This document shows, in pieces, positions 32,581 through 42,706 of a DNA stretch of 64,000 bases. Each line of letters begins with the position of its first letter. Position 1 is the stretch's first letter. The notes under the pieces are model-generated. The model worked only from the letters and a program-made list of their open reading frames with translations, ran no database searches and was not told the DNA's origin. The position numbers and the translations under genes were made by a program. Source of the DNA: Candidula unifasciata (lineage: Eukaryota > Mollusca > Gastropoda > Stylommatophora > Geomitridae); contig CAJHNH020002469.1 in NCBI GenBank assembly GCA_905116865.2, forward strand, positions 21,001 through 85,000. The letters run 5' to 3'.

Positions 32581-32654
32581 TTAGTGTTAGCATGCCATTT
32601 GTAGTAGGATTTCGTTTTCAGTGCGATGTAAACATTCGTGCTTCAGCGTGTTTT

Positions 32655-33097
32655 TTCTCTTTCAGCTTCTAGAAGTTTTGTAGATACATCGCATCCTTTA
32701 CAAGGATTGTGTGATACACTAGTTGGTTTATCACAACCCTTGGTATTTCTGACAGATGCAAGAGCGGTGCTTCAGGCACTCCAATCTGGTAAACCACCTG
32801 GTATACGGACACTACTCTTCAAACTAGGCAGCCGGTGTAAGGTAACTAGGCAATGGATATCATCTCCACTACGGAGTTCATGAAAATGAAAGAGCTGGTA
32901 AAATAGCTAAGGAAGGTGCAAATGAAGAACTACCTAACGTACCAGTCTCTGATTTAAAAAAAAAAAGAGAGAGAATTATCAAATCAATCAGAAAGCCACC
33001 AGAACCGGCACAAGACGATTACTATTTTATGAACAGACCAGAGCAAGTTGTTATTCTTTGCCTTAAAACAGGACACAGTCGACTTCGCAGCACATAT
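32655..33097 (+). mobile_element. LINE RNase H end, 5' part of an interrupted element
   Basis: The plus strand reads PLVFLTDARAVLQALQSGK (catalytic Asp), QWISSHYGVHENERAGKIA (degenerate His motif), EQVVILCLKTGHSRLRS. One frameshift lies near 32838. It continues at 33369 after an insertion. Confidence 0.8.
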
Positions 33098-33368
33098 ACA
33101 TCATCATCATCAGGTGCCTTGCCGATTGGCGTGGGCGATCATGCCTCTCCATAATCCAAGATCTTCTGCCCATAATCCACGATATCCTGCAGCATATATC
33201 AGTTCGTGTGCTGACACACCTCCATGCCATGCAACATGACTGCCAAGAATCTTCTCTCGTTGTCTCCCTCTATCCCTCCTTCCACAGATCTTTCCGGTGG
33301 TCATAACATGTTCCACTTTTCCTCTTCTCATAACATGGCCGAAAAATGATGACTGTCTCCTTCTGAGC
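33098..33368 (-). mobile_element. LINE C-terminal fragment nested inside another LINE
   Basis: The minus strand reads SSFFGHVMRRGKVEHVMTTG, KICGRRDRGRQREKIL, HGGVSAHELIYAAGYRGLW, GMIAHANRQGT and a stop, with an ATG-type tail (plus CATCATCATCATC at 33099). Flanks CACATAT (33091-33097) and CACATGT (33369-33375) look like a target duplication. Confidence 0.8.
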
Positions 33369-33600
33369 CACATGTGCATAAGATTTAAAATCGGCGAATT
33401 AGACATGTGCACATGTGGATTGGCACTGGACACAACAGATAATGTCCCTTAAGACTATCCCAAATACAACGGCAAAACCGTTGGCCAAGAAAAACATCAG
33501 TGCAAGTCAAATTTTACGGGTCGCTGAGTGAATTACAAAAGGCAATGAAGTTTATACTAGAGACAACATTGCAGATATAGATAATATATTCCAAGCGAAC
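33369..33600 (+). mobile_element. LINE RNase H end, 3' part of the interrupted element
   Basis: Continues as HMCIRFKIGELDMCTCGLAL, DTTDNV, a frameshift, then RWPRKTSVQVKFYGSLSELQ and KAMKFILETTLQI with a stop. Confidence 0.75.
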
Positions 33601-34019
33601 GATAGTTTTTTATTTGGGTTTCCTAATTATAACTTCCTTGTAGGTTGAACAAGAGCCGTCTAATTTCTTTCAGTACCATACCATTTGGCAGGCTGTGCCC
33701 AAGACGCAAACAATATGTAAATAAAACCTAACGTGAGACTTAACATCGAGAATGAGGACACCTGGGTAGCCAGATTTCCTTGTATTCTGTGATCAATTTT
33801 ATTTACATGTAAGAGAACATAGTGTTCAGTGGTTGAGACTCACTGGCTGAATCAAATAACGCGTATACATTATTTGATACTAGAAAGCGTTAACAGTAGT
33901 ATGGGCCCCTGGGCAAAACAATGTGCTTGCGGCCCTACTACAACTACTCACAAAAAGGGAATTGTTCGTTTTATACCTAACATTTCACAACAGGTCGCCG
34001 ATTAAAGTAGGCTCCTTTG
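33601..34019. other. No gene recognised
   Basis: No supported frame. Confidence 0.4.
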
Positions 34020-34175
34020 CTCACAACAGGCTGAATCAGCTTTGAGTGGGCACCAGGTGCAGTCCTGGGAAGTAAAGGCCGCCGGCGTGATGCCGACCAC
34101 ATCATCCCATAAAGTGCCGATTGGTCTTCAAAATATACGTCTAGCCCTATATACCCAATACGCCTAAAAGCGTTT
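34020..34175 (+). mobile_element. SINE family A, 5'-truncated
   Basis: TTTGAGTGGGCACCAGGTGC, GGGAAGTAAAGG, GTGCCGATTGGTCT, CCCTATATACCCAATACGCC, followed by (TTG)n at 34181-34203. Confidence 0.8.
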
Positions 34176-34203
34176 TGAACTTTTTGTTGTTGTTGTTGTT
34201 GTT

Positions 34204-34959
34204 GAAAATAGTTGTTACTGTTTTTATTATTATGCTGGTGAGCACGCAGGCAAACACCTAATGGGTCCATGCGTTAAGTTGATCCGGGTTGAACGAGTTA
34301 TCTAGGGTTTGCTGTATTTTGTTGCAATGTAGGATACCCCACCTTTGTAGCCACGGGAGTGGTCAAAGCATCACTCACGAACATTTGTCGAACCTAACAG
34401 AAAGTAAAATCAGTCAGCTTCACAAGATCACAATCACAAACAAGAGAAAACGTTGCGGCTCGAAAGCCTTCACCAGCACATAATGTAAATCTACAATACT
34501 AATAGTACGAACTGAATACACAGACTCACTTAATTGTCTAATCTCTGATAGAAATCACATTGCCATGAGGACAGTAGAATAACACGTGTCATGACTGGGA
34601 AAAAATACTGGCCAGAAAAAGTCTCGACAGACAAGGGCCGTAACTATAAAAGAAATATGTAAATCTGTGTTAGATGTTAAGTTCCCTAGGTTGATAGGCG
34701 CACATGAAGGTAAACAGATAGACATATGAATATATAAGAATGGTTTGGCCTGACCTTTTTTTTTAATGTAAGCATTCCCATTTTTCTGTTCCCGCGTTCT
34801 TGTTTTTATAAGGATTATAGTCAAACGCTCTAGCTGCTGATTGATTTTTCTTACATTCTGATCAACTAACCAAACCATTTAATTTTTTTTCTTTGAAATC
34901 ATTTGCCGGTATTGTAGCTGTCATTTTTCCTAATTCTTAGTTGGTGAGTCTATCTTTTC
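34204..34959. other. No gene recognised
   Basis: Short frames only. Confidence 0.4.
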
Positions 34960-35300
34960 TCCAGGCTATGCCGGCGTGGTGGGTAATCAACAGGCAGACA
35001 GATTGGTTGTATCTGCACCGCTGGGTGTTAAATTAATACATGACAAGGCAGGTGTGGTCGAGACCCTTCGGGAACAAGCAACGGAATCAGTAGAGAAAGA
35101 TTATTATTATGGCCTTGATAGAGTGAGGCACTTGTGTGTAACCAGAGGCTCTGGATAGCTCATTACACTCAGAGGAAAGGCAAGAACGACTTTTAACCAG
35201 ATTGTGACCGGTACCATCAGTACTGGAACTCTGCGCTGGCTGCTGAAGATGAGGACGAAGCATGAATGAGGATGCCACGAGTGCTGTGATGTTAATTCTT
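34960..35300 (+). mobile_element. LINE RNase H family E end, copy 3
   Basis: The plus strand reads YAGVVGNQQADRLVVSAPLG, KAGVVETLREQATESVE, CVTRGSG, a stop, LITLRGKARTTFNQIVTGT, TLRWLLKMRTKHE and a Cys-rich end. The tail is ACTCAACTCAACTCAG. Confidence 0.8.
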
Positions 35301-35504
35301 GACTCAACTCAACTCAGCTTAACACAGTTGGTGATTGTCTCTTATTTTTTACCCACCGCGTTTCTTCTAAATCTCATCTCATATATTGTGAATTTTACGT
35401 CTACGTTTTTCTAGTACTGTCCATGGTTGACACTGATAGCGCAAAGTTAATACCAATAGGGAATTTATCAGCGGCTTTTTTTAGTGTAGGTGTATGTTTG
35501 TATT

Positions 35505-35678
35505 TAGGGCCGGATTTTTCCCCCCTCAAAAATGACCTTGGCTCCCAGGTCGACCCAGCCTTGAGTGTGTACCAGATACAGTCCTGGGAAGTAAAGGCGG
35601 TCGGCGTGATGCTGACTACATCATCCACCAAGTGCAGTTTGGTGTATAAAATAAAGGTATAGCCCTATATACCCAATA
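35505..35678 (+). mobile_element. SINE family A, host copy, 5' part
   Basis: Body of a family A SINE interrupted at CCTATATACCCAATA (35664-35678) by a second family A SINE. Its 3' end resumes at 35974. Confidence 0.85.
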
Positions 35679-35958
35679 GGGAGTCGCCGTGGCGTAGCGG
35701 CTAGATGCTCGCGTTTGGATCGGAAGATCGTGGGTTCGCTCCCTGGCAGAGCCGGACTGTTTTTAAAAATGACCTAGACTTCCCGGTCGACCCAGCCTTG
35801 AGTGGGTACTGGGTGCAGTCCCGGGAAGTAAAGGCGACCGTTGTGGTGCTGACCACATCACCCATCTTGTGCCAATAGGTCCATGAAATATAGGTCTAGC
35901 CCTATATGCCCTATACGCCTAAAGTGCGTGGAAAAGGGACCTGTACTGTTTACTCTTA
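35679..35958 (+). mobile_element. SINE family A, complete copy inserted in another
   Basis: 280 bp from GGGAGTCGCCGTGGCGTAG to GGGACC and a T/A-rich tail. A box TGGCGTAGCGG at 35690-35700 and B box GGGTTCGCTCCC at 35732-35743 give a tRNA-like internal Pol III promoter. Target duplication CCTATATACCCAATA (35664-35678) and CCTATATACCTAATA (35959-35973), one mismatch. Confidence 0.92.
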
Positions 35959-35973
35959 CCTATATACCTAATA

Positions 35974-36010
35974 CGCCTAAAGGCGTGGAAAAATGTTCTT
36001 TACTTTTACT
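35974..36010 (+). mobile_element. SINE family A, host copy, 3' end
   Basis: CGCCTAAAGGCGTGGAAAA and a TTTACTTTTACTTT tail, continuing the element broken at 35678. Confidence 0.85.
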
Positions 36011-36539
36011 TTATACTGATATTCATGTCTATTGTTATCATGTGCATAAACGAAGAGTGTTCTATCTATTGTCAGGCTCTAGATACATCTACATCTCTCT
36101 TTCTATTGCGAGGAATAAGAATAACATTGTTCGTTGTTTCTGTTGATCGCGACTGGAATTCAAGCCATAAACACAAGTAATCATGCTGTATGAATCACCA
36201 CATATAAACGAACACAAATTGCAGGATAATTTGATAGGCAAACACCATAATAACTGTTCCGTGTCGATAAGCAGCCAATATTGTGCAGACTTGAATACCA
36301 GCCGGTTAATTGATTACGTTTGGATAATTGCAAAAATTGGCACAATACTGCAGCACTCTTGCGTCGGGTTCTCCGTGAATGTGAGAGGCAATGAACAGCG
36401 TAAGCTTGGTGCTTTGTGGTGGGTGTGGTTGCATACCGACATAATGCATTAATTGCGAAGCCGTTTAGATTCGTGATGGTGTGTGATTAGCCCGTTCTCT
36501 TCTCTTATCTCTTTCTCCTTCAGCTGTATCTTCCACGTC
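36011..36539. other. No gene recognised
   Basis: No supported frame. Confidence 0.4.
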
Positions 36540-36916
36540 TCGTTCTTCTACTACTACTACTACTCCTACTACTACGACTCCTACTAGTACTAATACGACT
36601 ACTCCTACTACTACGACTCCTACTACTTCTACTAGTACTACTACGACTACTCCTACTACTACGACTCCTACTACTACTAGTACTACTACAACTACTCCTA
36701 CTACTACGAATCCTACTACTACTACGACTCCTACTACTACTAGTACTACTACTACTACTACTCCTACTACTACTAGTACTACTACTACCACTCCTACTAC
36801 TACGACTCCTACTACTACGACTCCTACTACTACGACTCCTACTACTACGACTACTACTACTACTACTAGTACTACTACTACTACTCCTACTACTACTACT
36901 ACTACTACTACTACTC

Positions 36917-36949
<33 letters not shown>

Positions 36950-37339
36950 CTACTACTACTAGTACTACTACTACTCCTACTACTACTAGTACTACTACTA
37001 CTACTCCTACTACTACGACTCCTACTACTACGACTCCTGCTACTACGACTCCTGCTACTACGACTCCTACTACTACGACTCCTACTACTACTAGTACTAC
37101 TACTACTACTCCTACTACTACGACTCCTACTACTACTAGTACTACTACTCCTACTACTACGACTACTACTACTACTAGTACTACTACTCCTACTACTACG
37201 ACTCCTACTACTACTACTACTACTACTCCTACTACTACGACTCCTACTACTACTAGTCCTACTACGACTACTACTACTACTGCTTCTACGACGACGAATA
37301 CGACGACTACTACGAATAAGAGGATTACTACTATGTCGG

Positions 37340-37400
<61 letters not shown>

Positions 37401-37450
37401 AGCTATGACTACTGCTACGGCTAATGCTACTAGTACTACTACTACGACTT
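36540..37450 (+). repeat. Large (ACT)n trinucleotide block
   Basis: About 900 bp of ACT repeats punctuated by regular CCT, ACG and AGT variants. It is translated as poly-Val on one minus frame and poly-Ser on another; both are artefacts. Confidence 0.97.
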
Positions 37451-37451
37451 T

Positions 37452-37490
37452 CTTTACAGGACGTTGCAGAACCAACCCCATTAGCCCCTA
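37452..37490 (-). mobile_element. SINE family C 3' end
   Basis: TTTACAGGACGTTGCAGAAC followed by CAACCCC. It directly abuts the (ACT)n block, which occupies the position of its 3' tail. Confidence 0.7.
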
Positions 37491-37504
37491 GCTGGGTGGG
37501 TGGG

Positions 37505-37740
37505 TGGGTAGGTGGGTTAGGTAGGTGATACATATTATCCCACTGGGACATCACAAAAGCGATAAACACCCGATGACACAGAGTGCCATCATGTGGACGA
37601 GGATCACCCAGTAGAGAGGTCCCTGGAAACCGCATTCAGCCATTTGACCATATTTATGGCAGGGCTACATTGCGGCCCCTGGCAGGAACCAGGCCAGGGT
37701 GAATCTTCAAAATAACGCAAAATCGCATCTCACCAGGGGA
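37505..37740 (-). mobile_element. Repeat family D, minus copy
   Basis: The reverse complement matches 18310-18510 (GGTGATCCTC-like, TGATGGCACTCTGTGTCATC, GGGGCCGCAATGTAGC). Confidence 0.8.
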
Positions 37741-38160
37741 TGACCCCTATGTTCTTCACTGACCTAAAGGCGTGGAAAAGGGACCTATTATCCCATGTCT
37801 CATTTGCAACTCCTGTTTCAATACGATGATTAAGGTAGTTAGTTTTCGGTCCAAAACTTGTTAGTTTCAAGAACTGACCGATGGAATTTATAAACGGCTG
37901 ACCAAGGGATTAAGAACGTTGGGATCTCATTCAGAGAGCTTCTTATTCTATGTCTTAGCCGATCAAAAATACCCTCACAGGACAGTCAAATATTTTAGCG
38001 GGTGGTAAGAGCGGGAAGTAATGGGTCAACTATCTCCCCTGTTGACACACAAGCAGATACCTCGGAGTACTAAAGTGAATCTTATCAGAACTATTTTTTT
38101 GGCCAACACTTTGCTATTAATGCCAAACGTGGACACTTACACCCTTTAATGAAGGTAAAA
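37741..38160. other. SINE A tail remnant, otherwise nothing
   Basis: 37762-37793 resembles the family A tail (CCTAAAGGCGTGGAAAAGGG). No gene seen. Confidence 0.5.
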
Positions 38161-38164
38161 TTGT

Positions 38165-38545
38165 GACAACAGAGATGAAATGCCCTAGAAGAGCTGCAGG
38201 AGTTTCAAGGAAAGACAGAATACGAAATCATGAATTCAGACGAATGCTAGGTATAAAGCCAGTCTTACAGGTCATCAAAGAACAACAAATGAAGTGGTTT
38301 GGACACCTAACAAGAATACCCTGGTACTCTCTGCCACAGCGAGCCACACTAAAAATGTTACAAAGGGTATAGAGCGAGTGGAAGACCTCGGAAATAATGG
38401 AGTGATAGCATTAAGAACAGCCTTACAGAAATGAACATCAGTCTTAATAGTGCTCTTGACAGAGCTCATCAACGAACATTACATCTCCCCCCGACACTTC
38501 GATGAGGTACAAGGTGGAAGAGAAGAAGAAGAAGAAGAAGAAGAA
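38165..38545 (+). mobile_element. LINE C-terminal fragment with GAA tail
   Basis: The plus strand reads TEMKCPRRAAGVSRKDRIRN, FRRMLGIKPVLQVIKEQQMK and WFGHLTRIPWYSLPQRATLK. Then it shifts frame through RGRPRK-equivalent sequence to PPDTSMRYKVEEKKKK, running into (GAA)n. Same family as the minus copy at 29246-29470. Confidence 0.85.
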
Positions 38546-38774
38546 GGTAAGAGCGGGTTTTCCCTGTTTTCTGTGCTTTAGCGCGTTTCTTTCAAGGCCC
38601 AGGTTTTCTCGCATTTACCTAACCCTATTCAAAACTATACGTTTAATCTACCACCCCCTGAAATGTGTGACTGTCCCGTTACCTGCGTCGGCAATAATAA
38701 TGAATAATAATATCTACGACAAGTTCGAGGATTCATAACGTTTCTTGGTTCTTATTACGTTGTTCTCCCCACCG

Positions 38775-39180
38775 AATGTAGGTTCACTCCATTGATAAGT
38801 TTGTTGGACTAGTCTGCCGTGGTCGAGGTTATGGGTGTCGCGGTTTCTTGTTGTCTGGCATTTACGTTTTTATTCCCAGAAAGAGACAATCTGTGATTTA
38901 GGTTTCGTCACTCTCTAGGGTGGTTGTGTGTTAGACCCAGTATTTAAATGTTTGTGTAGTGTTAAAAGCTCTGGCATGGTGAAATATACAACCCGCGGTT
39001 TGAGCGCGAGTGCGAAAAAGCCCCACGAGCTTGTGTGAAAGTCGGATCGCTCGAGGCCGACCTATCAAAAGTGAGGCAAGCTGGAGGTCGACCAATCAGA
39101 AGCGAGCTAGTGTGTACCGGTGTGTAAATGGGGAGACAAACGTATTAATTACCGGTTTCTTGTGTCACTAGTTGGTGCTT
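38775..39180 (+). repeat. Promoter-like dispersed repeat H, copy 2
   Basis: Homologous to 28500-28860. CCAATCAGAAGCGAGCTAG at 39092-39110, then TGTAAATGGGG, then GTCACTAGTTGG. A short internal duplication (GACCTATCAAAAGTGAGG versus GACCAATCAGAAGCGAGC) is present. Confidence 0.6.
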
Positions 39181-39465
39181 ATTGCCCCTTATCATGTGCA
39201 GTTGTCCTTTTACGAACACGTCTGGGTCCTCTCTGTTGGTTCTGAGGTCATTGTGGTGGTTCCAAATTGTGTGATGTCACTGCAGACTGGGAAGTCCTAC
39301 GTTTAAACTTAGCTTACGGCTAAATCCAGCACTGTCTTCGATCCTATCTCTTCATGCTCAAGATCCTTCTGTCCTACACAGCCGTAAAAACGCATGGTGA
39401 CAACGGACAGACAATAACGCCTGTATAAAACGGTCTATGATAACACTGGGCGTGTGTACGTCAGT

Positions 39466-39570
39466 CAACGGCACGAGGACCATTCAACTAGCGACCAACA
39501 CCCGGTGACACAAGGTGCTGATATTCGGATGAGGATCAGACCAGGTTCAAGTTCCAGAAAGCCCATTCAA
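39466..39570 (-). mobile_element. Repeat family D, interrupted copy, first part
   Basis: Matches family D up to TTCAA at 39566-39570, where a retroposon fragment intervenes. Confidence 0.7.
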
Positions 39571-39763
39571 TCTTCTTCTTTATCTTTCGTTCGCTTGAAA
39601 TAATTTGTCTATATCTGAAATGTTGTCTCTAATATGAACTTCGCTGTATTTTTAACTCCCTCTGCGTTCCAGTTCATGATTTTGAGACTAGATCTTTTCG
39701 CAGATATAGATATATTTCCAATAGCGATTTTGCATGGCATCCTGATTTTGGCGATGTGCGCGG
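39571..39763 (-). mobile_element. Short LINE-like insert with GAA tail
   Basis: Plus-strand TCTTCTTCTTTATC is its tail on the minus strand. The minus strand has a frame with IMNWNAEGV, reminiscent of the start of an APE-type endonuclease (xxWNxxGV), then stops. TTCAA flanks both sides (39566-39570, 39764-39768). Confidence 0.55.
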
Positions 39764-39840
39764 TTCAACCATTAGGTTATATTAGGGTCCCCGGCTATAG
39801 CCGGAGTGGGGTTTTAAAATAACGAAAAATTGCGACCCAC
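39764..39840 (-). mobile_element. Repeat family D, interrupted copy, second part
   Basis: ACCATTAGGTTATATTAGGG and GCCGGAGTGGGGTTTTAAAA complete the D element. Confidence 0.7.
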
Positions 39841-39905
39841 TTTGAGACAGAAATAATAAATCCGTAGATAACCCTTTGTGGGACAGTCAGAGTTAAAACT
39901 GAATT

Positions 39906-39987
39906 AATCAAGTAACAGAAGGTGTATTGACTGGCACTCATAGAAAGAAGTAGAAAGATAGAAGAACACACTTTCTGTTACTTGATT
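39906..39987. repeat. 82-bp hairpin-forming repeat
   Basis: AATCAAGTAACAGAA (39906-39920) pairs with TTCTGTTACTTGATT (39973-39987). Related sequence at 40418-40525 matches part of it inverted and the rest direct. Confidence 0.8.
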
Positions 39988-40309
39988 ATTTCATAATATT
40001 TAACGGCCTCAAAGGTTCCCCCTCTGTTTATTTATGGGAATGACGTATACACACCGGAACCTAACAATCAAATACCTTTCTTAAATGTTTGTGTATTCTA
40101 GACATAGCATTGAGGTCTTCTGTGTTTGTAAATTGTTGCTGTGATTGTTATTCGACATATGCTTCGGTAATATAAATGTATGTAACCTATGGTGCCATTT
40201 CAATGGTTTGAAATAATGTCCGTATTCCATAGTTGTGGATTTCAGGTCTGTACGATAGACATTCCCAATACGACACCTTTTTTTTTTTGGGTGGTGCCTA
40301 GTTGACCAT

Positions 40310-40385
40310 GTTCTTAGTTCGCTTGTATCCATGGCGAAGCGCACACGCCGTCTGGAGGTGACAGGTTCAGTTCTCGGCACGGTAA
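40310..40385 (+). repeat. tRNA-like fragment, possible SINE head
   Basis: GTATCCATGGCGAAGCG and GGTTCAGTTCTCGGCACGG lie at A-box to B-box distance. A single copy in this window, so tentative. Confidence 0.3.
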
Positions 40386-40539
40386 CTATAGCTTTCGATT
40401 TTAAAGTTGTCTAGTGTGTTCTTCTATCTGTCAACTTAATTCTATGAGTGCCGATCAATACACCTTCTGTTACTTGATTGATTCATAATAATAACGGCCT
40501 CAAAAGTTCCCTCTCTGTTTAATTATAAAGTTAAAACTG

Positions 40540-42660
40540 CAGCCATGTCTCGGTGGCCCACAGGCGAGGCCCCGGCCGGAGTACAGCCGGGAAAAAGTCC
40601 CTCGATAACATTCCAGGAAATGTGAGTACGCTGCGCGCGTGGAACTTTCTAACCTATGACGCATTTCACAGCCTGACGGGCTTTGACCGAGCGCCAAGTT
40701 TGAATCGACTTCAAGCGCAGAGCTCGACAGAAACGAGTGGTTTAGAGGGAACTGTGACTTCTGGATTTTCTAGTCAGGAGAGTGTTCTTACTATCAGTTA
40801 GAGGATGGGTATACTGTTGGGTTAGGAAACAGCGTATAGGATCGGATCTCGTTGAAAAGGATTTGATGCGTCTGGATGTGCTGTCAGGCATCATGTGTTT
40901 TTGCACAGAGACAGAGATAAGGGTTCTCTGGCACCGGAAAATTCAGAACGGCAATCGGAAGATGTCCCGGCTGCAATTCGTTGGTTAGATTCAGTGAGAT
41001 TTACTCCGAATATAGATATAACTGTAAGGAGAACATGTCATAACAATGCAGGGGTAACGGAAAAAATGTACAAACAATTAGTAGTTATCCGTCAAAGCCT
41101 TTTCGAGATGTAGAAAGTCCTAGTGTGTTGCTCCAACAAGCGAAAGATGAATGGAAGAAACAGCAGCTTCAGTTGAAGCACAGCAATCGCGATCGTGGAA
41201 GTACAGCAGAAAAGGATATTCATTTCTCACAGATGCGGCAGCCAAGCCGACTTTTGGCACCTAAATCAGTCGGTCATCTCTTACGTGTGGCCTTTATCAC
41301 TCGATAAAAACAACAGTGCTTATAGATCTACGTGAGAAGTGGGAGATCCGCTCAGAAACAGACAAGAGATTTACAGTAGGGGATTATTATAGATGTTGTG
41401 AACCTAGATGCCTCTGGTGCTCAATGTAACGACAACCAATAGTATAAGCTATACTAGTGTTCATTATCATAGAGCCTTGCTAGTTTTCATTCTGATAAAA
41501 TTCTGTAAAATTCTCTAGTTTTAGTACAAGTGGAAAGACCGTGTTGGAGTTTATTCAAGAGGAACACTAAGCACTCGTCAAGTAGTTGAAGTGATTACAA
41601 ATAAGAGATCGGTTCACTGGAGTATCGGAGAGTGTTCTGCATCGGATTGTGTTTTCGAAAACAGTGGCATTCTGTCTGGGATTGGTAATATGGACAGTGA
41701 GAGAAGGTTCTGGTCTGATAAGGATTTAATTAGATTACCATCGAGTAACGGTAAACGTAATTCATGTAACATGCGGACATTGGTGTTTCTAAAAATGATT
41801 GTGAGGACTTGAATTTTTTAAAGCAGCCTTTTAAAGCCAGAGTTACAACTGGACGGGTTTCGTGTTTTTTTTTTTTTTTTTTTTTAGAAATCTGTGTATA
41901 GACGGTCAGTTCACAGAACCTGTTGATGTCAGTAACATATCTACTTGTGAACTGAAAATAGAACCACGGAGTCAAACATATCTGGACTAGCAGGAAGTTA
42001 TCTCAGATTCTCCTAGTCTTCTTCTGCTATGCAAATCTCCAAATGTGTCTCGGACAAGGGGGACTTTATATAGGAATCATAAATCTGAGCTCGGCAGTGT
42101 TCAGCATACTCGTGGTTTCAGGAAGTAAACGACACAGAATATTTCAGAAGTGGTTAGAAGATAGTGTAGGCGAATAAAGAAGTTGAGATGCACGATGTTG
42201 TTAAAAAACGGTGGGTACATTGGCGAAACAAGCATACGAAAAAGTTCATGTCACAATTGTTAAGGCAGTTTAGTCGAAATTAGCTTATATTCTTGGCAAA
42301 AAAGAAAGGGAAGAAAGACAGAAACAACAAGTGCTAGATCCCCACATATAAAGGATATTGAAGCAACCGAAACGATATTATCTCAGTTCCAAGTCACACT
42401 AGCTAAATAAAAAAGCAACCAGGATACATTGAGTGGAAGCGATGTAAAAGCCCAAGGTCGGCAGAAAGAGGTACTGACAAGACTAAAGCTCCGTCTTGAA
42501 GCTTAAGTGGGCCGGAATAGAGGTTGCGTGAGAATGCATGGTCTGTATTTGAACAAGGTAGACGTCCTCGACCAGATAAATCGTGCAACGAGGAGGAAGC
42601 TTATTCAGAGTTTGACAGTTTTCTTCAGTGTCTATCTAAAAAGATCGGGTTTTTTGTGTA
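40540..42660 (+). pseudogene. Coding-like, frame-broken stretch upstream of the membrane-protein exon
   Basis: None of the dispersed repeat families of this window occurs here. Several blocks translate to protein-like peptides in different plus frames, separated by stops or single-base shifts. Examples are WLDSVRFTPNIDITVRRTCH, LLQQAKDEWKKQQLQLKHSN, FTVGDYYRCCEPRCLWCSM and ENAWSVFEQGRRPRPDKSCN followed by SEFDSFLQCLSKKIGFF, ending in a stop about 30 bases before the ATG at 42707. I do not recognise the family. It could be a decayed gene or retroelement gag-like region, a 5' UTR, or coding sequence damaged by assembly indels. Confidence 0.3.
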
Positions 42661-42706
42661 CAACATACACTCATTGAGAACTATTTAAGACAAGGTAACA
42701 GACAAG

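Noticed and set aside
35679..35760. Functional tRNA genes at SINE heads
   Set aside because: A and B boxes are present, but the sequences continue into shared SINE bodies and cannot fold into intact tRNAs.
36465..37635. Long poly-Val and poly-Ser reading frames (338 and 371 codons)
   Set aside because: They are translations of the (ACT)n block in different frames, with no non-repetitive domain.
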